From positions 62,001 through 126,000 of the IMG/VR virus record IMGVR_UViG_3300022562_000747: a DNA stretch of 64,000 nt. One strand, written 5' to 3'. Source of the DNA: a virus. Made by a program: the position numbers and the translations under genes. The notes beneath the pieces are model-generated. The model saw only the letters and a program-made list of their open reading frames with translations, was not told where the DNA came from and searched no databases. Positions 35,512 through 43,425 of this stretch are shown here, in pieces (position 1 is the stretch's first letter; each line of letters opens with the position of its first letter).

Positions 35512-36667
35512 TATTGTCGAAAAATATCCAGACAATTACGAACAAAAAACTGAAGTTGCACGATCCTTTGTAGCAATGCATAAGGGCGGCAAGATCGATA
35601 AGCTTGGATCAAAAGGTGCAACCGAAAACCAATTCAATGCTGATAACGTAAAAGTAGCCGATCATCCACGTCAGAGTGACGATGCAGGATTTCCGGGGGA
35701 AGGAGAATACAATGATTATAATCTTCGTACCTATTATGATAAGTCTGATGCTGGAGGAAGCGATGAATATGATGATGATGATTTTGAATATGACGACAAC
35801 GATGTGGACAATGACGAAACCCGTTCGCGTATAGCTAATGATGAAGAATATATTGAAGAAGATAAGGATGAAGATGAAGACAAAGAAAAAGAATATGTAA
35901 AACTTCCACCAAAAAAGCGTCATAAATATGATCCCGAGTTGGAACGAAATAGAAAAAGAGCTTCAAAAATTGATAATGAAGAATATGAAATTCAGCGCAT
36001 GACTTTTCCTCAACTGATGGAAAAGTGGATCATCGATGAAGCCATGATCGAATTTGCTCCAATTGAGGAAGCAAAGAAACATAAGAAACGAGATGAATAC
36101 GAAAAGGCTCTTGATGCCAAGTATGCCAAGATTGCTACTCCCGGCAAGCGTGGTCCAACCGATCCGGAATTTTTGAATATTCTCAAAACATTTGCCATGA
36201 GGCGTTATGACTTGATGAATAAACTCAACAAGGAAGAAACTGAACAGCTTGATGAAATTTCGGCTAGAAAACTTCGAGCTTATGCAAAGGGAGCAAGACG
36301 AGATATTGAGTTAACCGCTGAACCTCTTTATACGGATAAAGATGCTGGTCCCGGAACAGAAAAAGAAAATAGAATTTTCAACCGTATGGAAAAACGTGAA
36401 AAAGGTATTGATTTAGCTAATAAAAAATTGAGAACCAAACGTAATGAAGAAATTGAACAACTTGATGAAATGATGACTCGCAAACATTTCCGATCAGTTG
36501 CCAACACTGTTCGAGCAATTGAGGACCCCAAGAAACGATGGGAATATGCCAGCCATCATGCTGAAATTTTTGCAAAGGATAATCCACGATTTGACCGTCA
36601 AAAATTTTTCGATGCGGCAGGAACACGTAATCCATTAGATATTTCAACTTCTAAAAAGGGAAAATAA
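35492..36667 (+). CDS. prohead core-region protein with acidic tract and QLDE protease-like sites
   Basis: A 391-residue protein in the gene 68 position. The ATG at 35492 follows GAGGAAA inside the gp67-like gene. Residues 90-134 are extremely acidic (Asp/Glu runs). QLDE occurs at 252-255 and 323-326, each in a Glu-rich setting (EETEQLDEIS, EEIEQLDEMM), and IDE at 181-183. T4 gp21 cuts after Leu/Ile-X-Glu, so these are candidate cleavage sites. The C-terminal part (YASHHAEIFAKDNPRFDR) is a motif I have seen in other T4-like head-region proteins. Likely a scaffold or internal protein. Confidence 0.65.
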   Translation: MIKKLRDIVEKYPDNYEQKTEVARSFVAMHKGGKIDKLGSKGATENQFNADNVKVADHPRQSDDAGFPGEGEYNDYNLRTYYDKSDAGGSDEYDDDDFEYDDNDVDNDETRSRIANDEEYIEEDKDEDEDKEKEYVKLPPKKRHKYDPELERNRKRASKIDNEEYEIQRMTFPQLMEKWIIDEAMIEFAPIEEAKKHKKRDEYEKALDAKYAKIATPGKRGPTDPEFLNILKTFAMRRYDLMNKLNKEETEQLDEISARKLRAYAKGARRDIELTAEPLYTDKDAGPGTEKENRIFNRMEKREKGIDLANKKLRTKRNEEIEQLDEMMTRKHFRSVANTVRAIEDPKKRWEYASHHAEIFAKDNPRFDRQKFFDAAGTRNPLDISTSKKGK

Positions 36668-36668
36668 T

Positions 36669-37322
36669 ATGGTAACCCCTCCCGGCGTTCCCGATGAAAC
36701 TGTAAAGGATATGAAGCCATCGTTCAAGTCCCGTTATGGAAAACGATGGAAGGAAGTTCTTTATGCTACCCTATGGAAGCACAAGGGAAGCTATGCGGAA
36801 GAAACACAATTAGACGAAACCCGGGGTTGGCTTGAAAAATGCCCATGTGGATCAGGTGAACCAGCCGATTTGCGCTATGATGCGCGAGGTATTCCGCTTG
36901 GTTACATGTGTTCCAAATGTGAAAAAAAGAAACTATCCGGATATCGTCCTGATGTATTGACCGATCCGAATTATTGGCATGATGAACCAATCGACAATGA
37001 AGAAACCGGATTACATAGACAAGATATGATCTTCGATGAAATACGCGAACATATTGTGAAACATGGTAGCGGTTATCGCCTATTATCCCACAAGGGCAAG
37101 AACCTTGGAACATTCAAGACCCGGGCAGCAGCAGCGAAACACGAAGGCGAAGTTGAATATTTCAAACATCATGAAGAAACACAATTAGATGAAGCAAAGA
37201 AAAAACCAGTATCTTGGAATCCTCCGGAAGTTCAAGCCAAAGCTGCCAAATTCAAAAAAGAACAGCGTATGTTCGACAAGGCTAAAAGAGAAATCAATCG
37301 TTTGAAAAGACAGGGAAAGTAA
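36669..37322 (+). CDS. zinc-ribbon protein with QLDE sites in the head cluster
   Basis: A 217-residue protein one base after the previous stop. A zinc-ribbon-like module has Cys pairs at 58/60 and 81/84 followed by GYRPDVLTDPNYWHDEP, a segment common in marine phage proteins. A second module (GYRLLSHKGKNLGTFKTRAA) is also recurrent in phages. EETQLDE occurs twice (residues 44-50 and 169-175), bracketing both modules, as if gp21 could release them. Function is unknown. Confidence 0.65.
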   Translation: MVTPPGVPDETVKDMKPSFKSRYGKRWKEVLYATLWKHKGSYAEETQLDETRGWLEKCPCGSGEPADLRYDARGIPLGYMCSKCEKKKLSGYRPDVLTDPNYWHDEPIDNEETGLHRQDMIFDEIREHIVKHGSGYRLLSHKGKNLGTFKTRAAAAKHEGEVEYFKHHEETQLDEAKKKPVSWNPPEVQAKAAKFKKEQRMFDKAKREINRLKRQGK

Positions 37323-37577
37323 ATGTCGCTTCGTATAATAAAACCAAAGTCAACTGAAATTACAGCATCGTCTGCTAATACCATCAATTCGGCTACATTG
37401 GTCCGGGTATTCAATAACAATGCGGCGGTGCATTTGGTTACTCTGGCATATGCCAATACTACAACCTATGCTACTCTAACGGTAGCTGGTTATGGAGAAG
37501 TCTTTATTGCCAAAGACCCAACCGACACAATTCAAGGAACCAACATTCAAGCAACTAAGATAGCGTTTACGAGTTAA
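37323..37577 (+). CDS. small structural protein, tandem paralogue A
   Basis: An 84-residue protein starting directly after the previous stop. It has the compact beta-sheet pattern of small virion proteins (SLRIIKPKSTEITASSANTI, then KDPTDTIQGTN, then ATKIAFTS). It is paralogous to the next gene. Possibly a head-decoration or collar protein; not proven. Confidence 0.65.
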   Translation: MSLRIIKPKSTEITASSANTINSATLVRVFNNNAAVHLVTLAYANTTTYATLTVAGYGEVFIAKDPTDTIQGTNIQATKIAFTS

Positions 37578-37579
37578 AC

Positions 37580-37831
37580 ATGGGAAATGGTATTATAAAA
37601 CCAAAATCTATCGAAATAAGTATAGGTTCCGCCAATACGGTTGGAAACAACGTTCTAATTCGTTGCTTCAATAATACAGCAGCGGCGGCAGTTTTATTAT
37701 TAGCAAACAGTAGCGGAACGATAAGTAATACTACAATAGCATCATTTGGCGATGTTATTATTCGAAAGAAACCAACCGATACTTTAACCGGTACAGGATT
37801 TGTAGCAACAGCAATTGCTTTTGCTGATTAA
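37580..37831 (+). CDS. small structural protein, tandem paralogue B
   Basis: An 83-residue protein two bases after paralogue A. The two align end to end (IIKPKS near the start, RxFNN in the middle, KPTDTLTGTGF versus DPTDTIQGTNI, then ATAIAF). The pair arose by duplication. Likely a virion component made in quantity. Confidence 0.65.
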   Translation: MGNGIIKPKSIEISIGSANTVGNNVLIRCFNNTAAAAVLLLANSSGTISNTTIASFGDVIIRKKPTDTLTGTGFVATAIAFAD

Positions 37832-37840
37832 GAGGGAAAC

Positions 37841-38350
37841 ATGGGAATAATGACTTATATTATTTACAAAACTACAAATCTTATAAACGGAAAATATTAT
37901 ATTGGAAAACATAAAACTAATAATATCCATGATGGTTATATGGGGTCTGGATTAAGGTTGCAACGAGCTATTCAAAAATATGGTATTGATAATTTTTCAT
38001 CTGAGATTATAATAGAAGTTAAAAATGAAAAAGAACTAAATTTGGCTGAACGGATTTTTGTAATTCCTGATAAGGAAATAAATTATAATCTTACTAAAGG
38101 GGGTCATGGTAGTTGGAGTCATAATCATAATCAAGAAATATATAAAAAAATTTCTGAATCCCATAGAAAAAATCCATTATTTATTGAAAAAGGCAGAATA
38201 TTAGGAAATTCAAATAAAGGTAGAAAACATTCTGAAGAAATAAATAAAAAAAAGGGTAGAACTGGAGCAGCGAATGGTATGTATGGAAAAAAACATAAAC
38301 CTGAAACTATAGAAAAGATACGAGTTGCTGCATACAATAGGAGTTTATAA
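37841..38350 (+). CDS. GIY-YIG homing endonuclease with NUMOD3 repeats
   Basis: A 169-residue protein with ATG 4 nt after GAGGG. GIY-YIG signature: YIIYKTTNLINGKYYIGKH, catalytic-type RAIQKYG and Glu in NLAERIF. The tail has two NUMOD3-type DNA-binding repeats (GNSNKGRKHSEE, GMYGKKHKPET). It is AT-richer than its neighbours and inserted before gene 21. I-TevI/Seg-like. Confidence 0.9.
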   Translation: MGIMTYIIYKTTNLINGKYYIGKHKTNNIHDGYMGSGLRLQRAIQKYGIDNFSSEIIIEVKNEKELNLAERIFVIPDKEINYNLTKGGHGSWSHNHNQEIYKKISESHRKNPLFIEKGRILGNSNKGRKHSEEINKKKGRTGAANGMYGKKHKPETIEKIRVAAYNRSL

Positions 38351-38352
38351 TA

Positions 38353-39018
38353 ATGTCGTTAAAACTAATAACAGAACTTAACGAGGACGTTGAATATATC
38401 TTCGAAGAAAAGGAAGGTATGCGTCGATACTACATCAAAGGTGTTTTTGCCGAAGCTGATGTAGATAACCGTAACAAGCGTCGTTATCCTCTCCCAATTT
38501 TGGAAAAGGAAGTCAATCGTTACGTCAAGGAAAACGTTCAAAAGAATGCCGCTTTTGGAGAACTAGGTCACCCGACAGGCTCCAATATCAATCTTGACAG
38601 AGCATGTATCCTGATTAAAGAATTGAACAAAAATAACAATGCATTCATGGGTAAAGCTTTAGTCACTAATACTCCGGTTGGGCGCATTGTCGAAGGTTTG
38701 ATATCCGATGGCGCAAGATTGGGAGTTTCAACTCGATCATTGGGTTCCCTTAAGCCAATTTCGGGGGGTATCAATGAAGTTCAAGACGATTTGAGACTAT
38801 TGGCAGTTGATGTGGTTGCTGATCCTTCGGCTCCCAATGCATTTGTCAATGGAATCATGGAAAACGTCGAATATATCTATGATGCTGCTAAAGATGCTTA
38901 TATCGAGCAACATATTGACGATACTAAGAAAGCTTTGAGAGGTATGTCAATAAAGCAGATAAATGCAGCTAAATTAGCACTTTTTGAGGACTTTATTAAC
39001 AAATTATCTAGCCGATAA
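38353..39018 (+). CDS. 21: gp21 prohead protease
   Basis: A 221-residue serine protease that matures the prohead. IKGVFAEADVDNRNKRRYP, then GELGHP with His-73, and GVSTRSLGSL with Ser-126 match T4 gp21 (GELNHP, GVSSRGLGSL). It cuts core and capsid proteins after Leu/Ile-X-Glu. Its own first residues, KLITELNE, contain such a site. It lies between the endonuclease and gene 22. Confidence 0.93.
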   Translation: MSLKLITELNEDVEYIFEEKEGMRRYYIKGVFAEADVDNRNKRRYPLPILEKEVNRYVKENVQKNAAFGELGHPTGSNINLDRACILIKELNKNNNAFMGKALVTNTPVGRIVEGLISDGARLGVSTRSLGSLKPISGGINEVQDDLRLLAVDVVADPSAPNAFVNGIMENVEYIYDAAKDAYIEQHIDDTKKALRGMSIKQINAAKLALFEDFINKLSSR

Positions 39019-39020
39019 AA

Positions 39021-39028
39021 TATAAATA
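39021..39028 (+). promoter_or_regulatory. late promoter, perfect TATAAATA
   Basis: TATAAATA is identical to the T4 late promoter consensus, 37 bp before the ATG of gene 22. The gene for gp55, the late sigma factor that reads this box, is in the same window. Confidence 0.8.
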
Positions 39029-39065
39029 CGAATAAATAGATTAGAGATTCAAGGAGAAACATAAC

Positions 39066-40106
39066 ATGGCACCGAAAAAGAAGCAAGAAACCATTAATGA
39101 ACTTGATAATGCCGGAAACTCTACGGCGGCTCTGGATACATTGCAACCAAATTCTCGTCCGGTTGATGATCCAAAGACCAAGTTTCAAGTCATTGCCAAT
39201 GTAATCGGAGCGTTGGCTCAAATTGACACGGCTGATCTGAATAAGTTTGGAGCAAGTCTTGCTCAAATCGGACAGGAAGCAACCACCATTCCGGATGGGG
39301 CTGCTGCTCATAATGCATCAACAATTGCAATGAAACCATCTGATGCTTCGGCTTCTGTCAAGGAAGCTATTCGGGCTGATGTTGAAACTCTATTAGCAAG
39401 TGGCGAAGGTCTATCCGAAGAATTTAAAACTCAAGCAGCTACCCTATTCGAAGCAGCACTCAATGCTCAAGTTCAGTTGAAAGAAATTGAACTACAAGAA
39501 CAATTCGACAAAGAACTTGATGAAGCAATTACCGAAGTTACTCAAGCCCTAGCCGAAGAAGTCGATACTTACATTTCTTACACGGCGGCTGAATGGCTTA
39601 AGGAAAATGAAGTAGCTGTTGAATCGGCTCTACGAAATGAAATTTATGACGATTTCATTCAAGGTTTGAAGTCGTTGTTTGAAGAACACTATATCACCAT
39701 TCCCGAAGAAAAGGTTGATGTAGTCGAGACATTGGCTGAAAAAGTCGATGAACTTGAAAATCGTCTAAACGAAATGCTTTCCGAAAACGCCGAGCTTCAA
39801 AAGGTTGTTGCTGCTTATACTCGCGACGAAGCAATCAACAAGGTTTGTGAAGGTTTGACGATGAATGAAGCTGAAAAGTTGAAAGAATTAGCTGATGGTA
39901 TCGAAGAAACTGACTCCGAAGCCTTTACCAAAAAGCTGGAAATCATCAAAGAATCCAACTTTGTGAAGGGTAAGAGCGGAGCCAAGGTTCTTGCTGAAAC
40001 TATGGAGGAAGTTGATCCAAACAACGCTCCCCCAGCAGAAAAAGAATACGGTTCCCCTGAAATGAAAAAATATGCCGAAGCTATTTCAAGAACTGTGCGT
40101 AAATAA
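39066..40106 (+). CDS. 22: gp22 prohead scaffold protein
   Basis: A 346-residue, highly helical, Glu-rich protein between 21 and 23. Long heptad stretches (QVQLKEIELQEQFDKELDEA, then VETLAEKVDELENRLNEM) form coiled coils. The C-terminal end (YGSPEMKKYAEAISRTVR) matches gp22 of T4-like phages. It forms the core removed by gp21. Several L-X-E and I-X-E sites are present. Confidence 0.88.
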   Translation: MAPKKKQETINELDNAGNSTAALDTLQPNSRPVDDPKTKFQVIANVIGALAQIDTADLNKFGASLAQIGQEATTIPDGAAAHNASTIAMKPSDASASVKEAIRADVETLLASGEGLSEEFKTQAATLFEAALNAQVQLKEIELQEQFDKELDEAITEVTQALAEEVDTYISYTAAEWLKENEVAVESALRNEIYDDFIQGLKSLFEEHYITIPEEKVDVVETLAEKVDELENRLNEMLSENAELQKVVAAYTRDEAINKVCEGLTMNEAEKLKELADGIEETDSEAFTKKLEIIKESNFVKGKSGAKVLAETMEEVDPNNAPPAEKEYGSPEMKKYAEAISRTVRK

Positions 40107-40114
40107 ACGATTTA

Positions 40115-40122
40115 TATAAATA
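40115..40122 (+). promoter_or_regulatory. late promoter, perfect TATAAATA
   Basis: TATAAATA lies 34 bp before the major capsid ATG, with AGGGAG in the leader. Identical to the T4 late consensus, as expected for the most expressed late gene. Confidence 0.82.
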
Positions 40123-40156
40123 TATAACCTAAAGAATATAATAGGGAGAAAAACAA

Positions 40157-41596
40157 ATGCGTGATATGTTGGCGGAAGAAGTCCAAAAAAAGTGGAAGGC
40201 TATCCTTGAACATGAGGACCTTCCGGCAATTAAGGATGCTAATCGACGTTGGGTAGTTGCCCAATTGTTGGAAAATAGCGAACGAGAGCTTGGTCAATAC
40301 ACCGACAAAAGCCAGTTCCTTACTGAATCACAACCAACCAACTCCATGGGTCTATCGTCTTCAACCCCGGGAACTGGTAACATCGATACATTCGATCCGG
40401 TTTTGATTTCTCTAATTCGACGTGCAATGCCAAATTTGATCGCTTATGATCTTTGTGGTGTTCAACCTATGACCGGTCCAACCGGACTTATTTTTGCTAT
40501 GCGTTCACGCTATGCTCCTGTTGAATCCGGTGTTGCTAACGCGGGTGGTCCAGAAGCCTTCTTCTATGAAGCTAATACTGGTTTCTCTGCTCGTGGTGGT
40601 GCTAATGCTGCTTCAAATACCCAGTTTGGTCAGACTGATCAGCCGTATGCTAACAACACGGTTCCGGGTGGTGGTGCCAACAACGTTGGAGCTAATACAA
40701 CTTATAGCCTTCCGGGTGTAAGTAACAACGCTGGTAACAGCACATATAACTACGCTGGAACCCTATTGACGGCAACAGCCGAAGGTCTTGGTAGCAATAG
40801 CATTCAGCAATTCCCTGAAATGTCATTCTCTATCGAAAGCGTTGCGGTCAAGGCTGGTACTCGTGCTTTGAAAGCTGAATATTCGATGGAACTTGCTCAA
40901 GACCTTAAGGCTATTCATGGTCTTGATGCTGAAAGCGAATTGTCTAACATTCTGTCCACTGAAATCTTGGCAGAAATCAATCGTGAAATTGTCCGCGCTT
41001 TGAACGTGGTTGCAGTTTCCGGCGCTCAAGAAGATGTTACCTCTCCGGGTATATTTGACCTTGACGTTGATGCGAATGGTCGTTGGATGATTGAAAAGTT
41101 CAAGGGACTTCACTTCCAGCTTGAACGTGAAGCAAACCAAATCGCCAAGCAGACTCGTCGCGGTAAGGGTAACTTCGTTCTTTGCTCGTCAGATGTGGCG
41201 TCGGCTCTACAAGCAACCGGCTTCCTATCTAATACCCCGGCATTGAACGCAAACAACCTACAGGTTGACGATATGGGTAACACTTTTGCAGGTATATTGA
41301 ACAACCGTATGAAAGTTTATGTTGATCCGTATGCTCTTGGTGGTCAGTATATGACTGTCGGTTATAAGGGTAACAACCCATTTGACGCTGGTTTCTTCTA
41401 CTGTCCATATGTTCCGCTACAAATGGTTCGGGCAGTTGATCCGAATACCTTCCAACCAAAGATTGGTTTCAAGACCCGATATGGTATTGTCGCTAATCCG
41501 TTCGCAGTTGGTATGCCAGCGGCTCATGTTGCAGGAACAATGGTTCAGGACAGCAACCAATACTACCGCCGCATTATAGTTACCAACCTACAGTAA
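40157..41596 (+). CDS. 23: gp23 major capsid protein
   Basis: A 479-residue capsid precursor. SLIRRAMPNLIAYDLCGVQP and MTGPTGLIFAMRSRY are signatures of T4-like capsids. A gp21 site is visible at residues 55-58 (LTE then Ser), the same place as in T4 gp23 (mature N-terminus at residue 66). Mature protein would be about 422 residues. Followed by a strong terminator. Confidence 0.96.
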   Translation: MRDMLAEEVQKKWKAILEHEDLPAIKDANRRWVVAQLLENSERELGQYTDKSQFLTESQPTNSMGLSSSTPGTGNIDTFDPVLISLIRRAMPNLIAYDLCGVQPMTGPTGLIFAMRSRYAPVESGVANAGGPEAFFYEANTGFSARGGANAASNTQFGQTDQPYANNTVPGGGANNVGANTTYSLPGVSNNAGNSTYNYAGTLLTATAEGLGSNSIQQFPEMSFSIESVAVKAGTRALKAEYSMELAQDLKAIHGLDAESELSNILSTEILAEINREIVRALNVVAVSGAQEDVTSPGIFDLDVDANGRWMIEKFKGLHFQLEREANQIAKQTRRGKGNFVLCSSDVASALQATGFLSNTPALNANNLQVDDMGNTFAGILNNRMKVYVDPYALGGQYMTVGYKGNNPFDAGFFYCPYVPLQMVRAVDPNTFQPKIGFKTRYGIVANPFAVGMPAAHVAGTMVQDSNQYYRRIIVTNLQ

Positions 41597-41619
41597 TAGT
41601 AGGGTAACTACCAAACTTA

Positions 41620-41651
41620 GAAGGGGGCTTAATTGCCCCCTTCCTTTTTTT
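41620..41651 (+). terminator. rho-independent terminator after gene 23
   Basis: GAAGGGGGC, a 6-nt loop, then GCCCCCTTC forms a 9-bp perfect stem, followed by a T-rich run (CTTTTTTTG). It ends the head cluster. The leftward hydrolase stop codon lies in its loop, so the hairpin lies within the 3' end of both genes. Confidence 0.9.
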
Positions 41652-42246
41652 GTAATAATCTTCCAAGCTCTACTATAGTAGATGTATGTTGTAGGCTTTC
41701 ATGGTGGGATGAATTAATAGTCTTTATTTGAGCTATTTTCGGTTTCCATTTGATTTGGGAAGAAACAGTAACCACTCCGTCATTTGGTTCAAAAATAACC
41801 GGATTGAAACCACTTGTTGAAACAATCATGGTCATTGGTTTGGAATATACATTCGAATGTATCTTTTGAATAATCGGCGCATTCTCCATGATATCCTCAA
41901 GAACCGGGGATCGATGATTAAGATAAAACATCAATAATCGGTTATACTTCAAACCCGATAAAGGGGAGGAAATAGTCAACAGACTTTTAACGTTTCGATT
42001 TTTTGAAATACCTGCCGAAATAATACCCCCCAAAGAATGACCAACAAGAATAACATCATTATCAATTTTCTTGACTTGCTCGTTGGCTTTCTCTATAATA
42101 TTTGAGACATTTTCGGTTGAATTATAACTAAAGGCATGAATTTGATTTACTTCCGGATGTTTTGAAAATACGGAGATTAAATAATTAAAAGATGTTGGGG
42201 AAGACCATGCCCCATGGATAAGAAATAAATCAGTTTTTTCAGCCAT
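41629..42246 (-). CDS. alpha/beta hydrolase (lipase/esterase-like)
   Basis: A 205-residue minus-strand protein. Oxyanion-hole region LFLIHGAW near the start, nucleophile elbow GHSLGG with Ser-71, candidate acid Asp-156 (EPNDGVVT) and His-181/182 (SSHHESL) complete the triad. No signal peptide, so cytosolic unless released by lysis. ATG at 42246 is preferred to one at 42291, which lies upstream of the late-type box. Located between genes 23 and the gp3-like gene. The substrate is unknown. Confidence 0.8.
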   Translation of the reverse strand: MAEKTDLFLIHGAWSSPTSFNYLISVFSKHPEVNQIHAFSYNSTENVSNIIEKANEQVKKIDNDVILVGHSLGGIISAGISKNRNVKSLLTISSPLSGLKYNRLLMFYLNHRSPVLEDIMENAPIIQKIHSNVYSKPMTMIVSTSGFNPVIFEPNDGVVTVSSQIKWKPKIAQIKTINSSHHESLQHTSTIVELGRLLQKKEGGN

Positions 42247-42253
42247 TATATGA

Positions 42254-42261
42254 TATTTATC
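42254..42261 (-). promoter_or_regulatory. candidate late promoter box (GATAAATA, minus strand)
   Basis: Minus-strand GATAAATA ends 7 nt before the hydrolase ATG. If used, the hydrolase mRNA would have almost no leader. The box overlaps the region just upstream of the divergent BA14K promoter. Confidence 0.4.
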
Positions 42262-42263
42262 TC

Positions 42264-42292
42264 TTGACAAACACACTGTTTTATGATACAAT
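42264..42292 (+). promoter_or_regulatory. sigma70-type promoter for the BA14K gene
   Basis: TTGACA (42264-42269), 17 bp, TACAAT (42287-42292), with an extended-minus-10 TGA just before the -10. Start near 42299, then AGGAGA and the ATG at 42313. Confidence 0.8.
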
Positions 42293-42312
42293 TTACAAAA
42301 ATAGGAGACAAA

Positions 42313-42618
42313 ATGTATAAATTTCTATCAGCTTTTATTATAGCAATAACTCTAATCGCAACCCCGGCTCTGGCTCGCCCATATCATGGCGGCGGTCATT
42401 GGGGTGGGGGTCACTATCGAGGCGGTCATTATAATTATCATAACAATTTTTGGGTTGCTCCTGCTATCATTGGGGGAGCCATTCTTGGTTCAGCTTTGAT
42501 CTATAATGGCACTCGATATAACGATGCTGTTGAATATTGTCGAGCAAGATATCGTTCATATGATCCTTATTCCCAAACCTATCTAGGAAAGGATGGTTGG
42601 CGGCATCCTTGTCCCTAA
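42313..42618 (+). CDS. BA14K-family secreted protein
   Basis: A 101-residue exported protein. Residues 1-21 are a signal peptide (MYKFLSAFIIAITLIATPALA, cleaved after ALA). A Gly/His-rich region follows (GGGHWGGGHYRGGHYNYH), then a hydrophobic stretch, then the BA14K signature CRARYRSYDPYSQTYLG with KDGWRHPCP at the end. BA14K proteins are known from Brucella and other alphaproteobacteria as immunoreactive, lectin-like envelope proteins. The gene has its own host-type promoter and ribosome site (AGGAGA). ATG at 42313 is chosen because 42283 lies in the promoter. Probably acquired from a host. Confidence 0.85.
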   Translation: MYKFLSAFIIAITLIATPALARPYHGGGHWGGGHYRGGHYNYHNNFWVAPAIIGGAILGSALIYNGTRYNDAVEYCRARYRSYDPYSQTYLGKDGWRHPCP

Positions 42619-42621
42619 ATA
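42614..42621 (+). promoter_or_regulatory. candidate late promoter box (CCTAAATA)
   Basis: CCTAAATA overlaps the BA14K stop codon and lies 24 bp before the gp3-like ATG. Confidence 0.5.
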
Positions 42622-42645
42622 TTAGGGGTAACAAGGAAAGCGAGC

Positions 42646-43221
42646 ATGAATTGGACAAATTCAACATCAAATTATTGGACAGAATCGACTGAAAAACATA
42701 CAGCGGTCAGTAACGATCCGGAAAATAACCAATTTTTATCACCCGTAAATTTCAAGTTCATCTTGAAACGTGCCCCCAACTTGAATTTTTTTCTACAAAA
42801 GGTGAATCTTCCTCGAATAAACATACCCCCGGCTAAAGAACCAACTCCATTTGCAGATCGTTGGTTACCGGGGGTTGATGTTGTATTTGATCCTTTGAAT
42901 ATTACTTTCCGGGTTGATGAAGATTTGAAAAATTGGAAAGAAATTTATAACTGGTCAATGGCTCTTGGTGAAGCAAAAAGCCTACATCCTTATAGACATT
43001 TGGAATTAAAACCAACATGGACAGGGGAAGGTGTTTTTTCGGATATAACCGTAACAATTCTTGATTCTCTAAAAAATCCTAACATTACTTTCTATTACCA
43101 TGATTGTTTTCCAATCTCTATAAGTCAGGTAATGTTTGATGCTACTCCTAACGCAATAAATCATGCTATGTGTGAAGTATCTTTTCGATATATCAATTTT
43201 GATATTGAAACAGTAGTATAA
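42646..43221 (+). CDS. gp3-like tail completion / tail-tube-fold protein
   Basis: A 191-residue protein between gene 23 and uvsY, where cyanophage-like T4 relatives carry gene 3. NFKFILKRAPNLNFFLQKVN, then VDVVFDPLNITFRVDEDLKN and the ending DCFPISISQVMFDA, have the layout of tail-tube-fold proteins (compare the C-terminal part of T4 gp54 and gp19). Likely a tail completion or tube-end protein. The number gp3 comes from position only. Confidence 0.6.
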   Translation: MNWTNSTSNYWTESTEKHTAVSNDPENNQFLSPVNFKFILKRAPNLNFFLQKVNLPRINIPPAKEPTPFADRWLPGVDVVFDPLNITFRVDEDLKNWKEIYNWSMALGEAKSLHPYRHLELKPTWTGEGVFSDITVTILDSLKNPNITFYYHDCFPISISQVMFDATPNAINHAMCEVSFRYINFDIETVV

Positions 43222-43315
43222 CCGATATATCGGGTCAATAGGCGGTATAAACCTGTTTTATCAGGTCAGACCTGTTACTATATAGTAAATATAGCATATA
43301 TATGTAACATTTGAT

Positions 43316-43344
43316 AGTATATACTATAATTTTGGATACGTCAA
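43316..43344 (-). promoter_or_regulatory. sigma70-type promoter, minus strand, no gene downstream
   Basis: Minus-strand TTGACG (43344-43339), 17 bp, TATACT (43321-43316). It points left, into the 3' side of the gp3-like gene, where no minus-strand gene was found. It could give an antisense or small RNA. Confidence 0.5.
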
Positions 43345-43358
43345 GTCTTTTTTTCATC

Positions 43359-43387
43359 TTGACTTATCCCTATAAACATGGTATTAT
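43359..43387 (+). promoter_or_regulatory. sigma70-type promoter for the uvsY-uvsW region
   Basis: TTGACT (43359-43364), 17 bp, TATTAT (43382-43387), with extended-minus-10 TGG. Start near 43394, 32 bp before the first ATG of the recombination-gene unit. Confidence 0.78.
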
Positions 43388-43425
43388 TGTTACAATTCCC
43401 CTCTTATATGGAAAATTTATAAATT

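Larger units (their letters stand above)
43222..43425. other. noncoding regulatory region with dyads and divergent promoters
   Basis: A 204-bp gap, long for this genome. It has ACCTG-TTTTAT-CAGGT-CAG-ACCTG (43251-43274), where CAGGTC A GACCTG is a 13-bp dyad, then AT-rich palindromes (ACTATATAGT, TAGTATATACTA) and two opposed promoters. No reading frame of note. Confidence 0.6.

Noticed and set aside
35609-35923. 104-codon minus-strand frame rich in Ile, Phe and Val in the head cluster
   Set aside because: It is the antisense of the Asp/Glu-rich tract of the 35492 gene, which always reads as hydrophobic in reverse.
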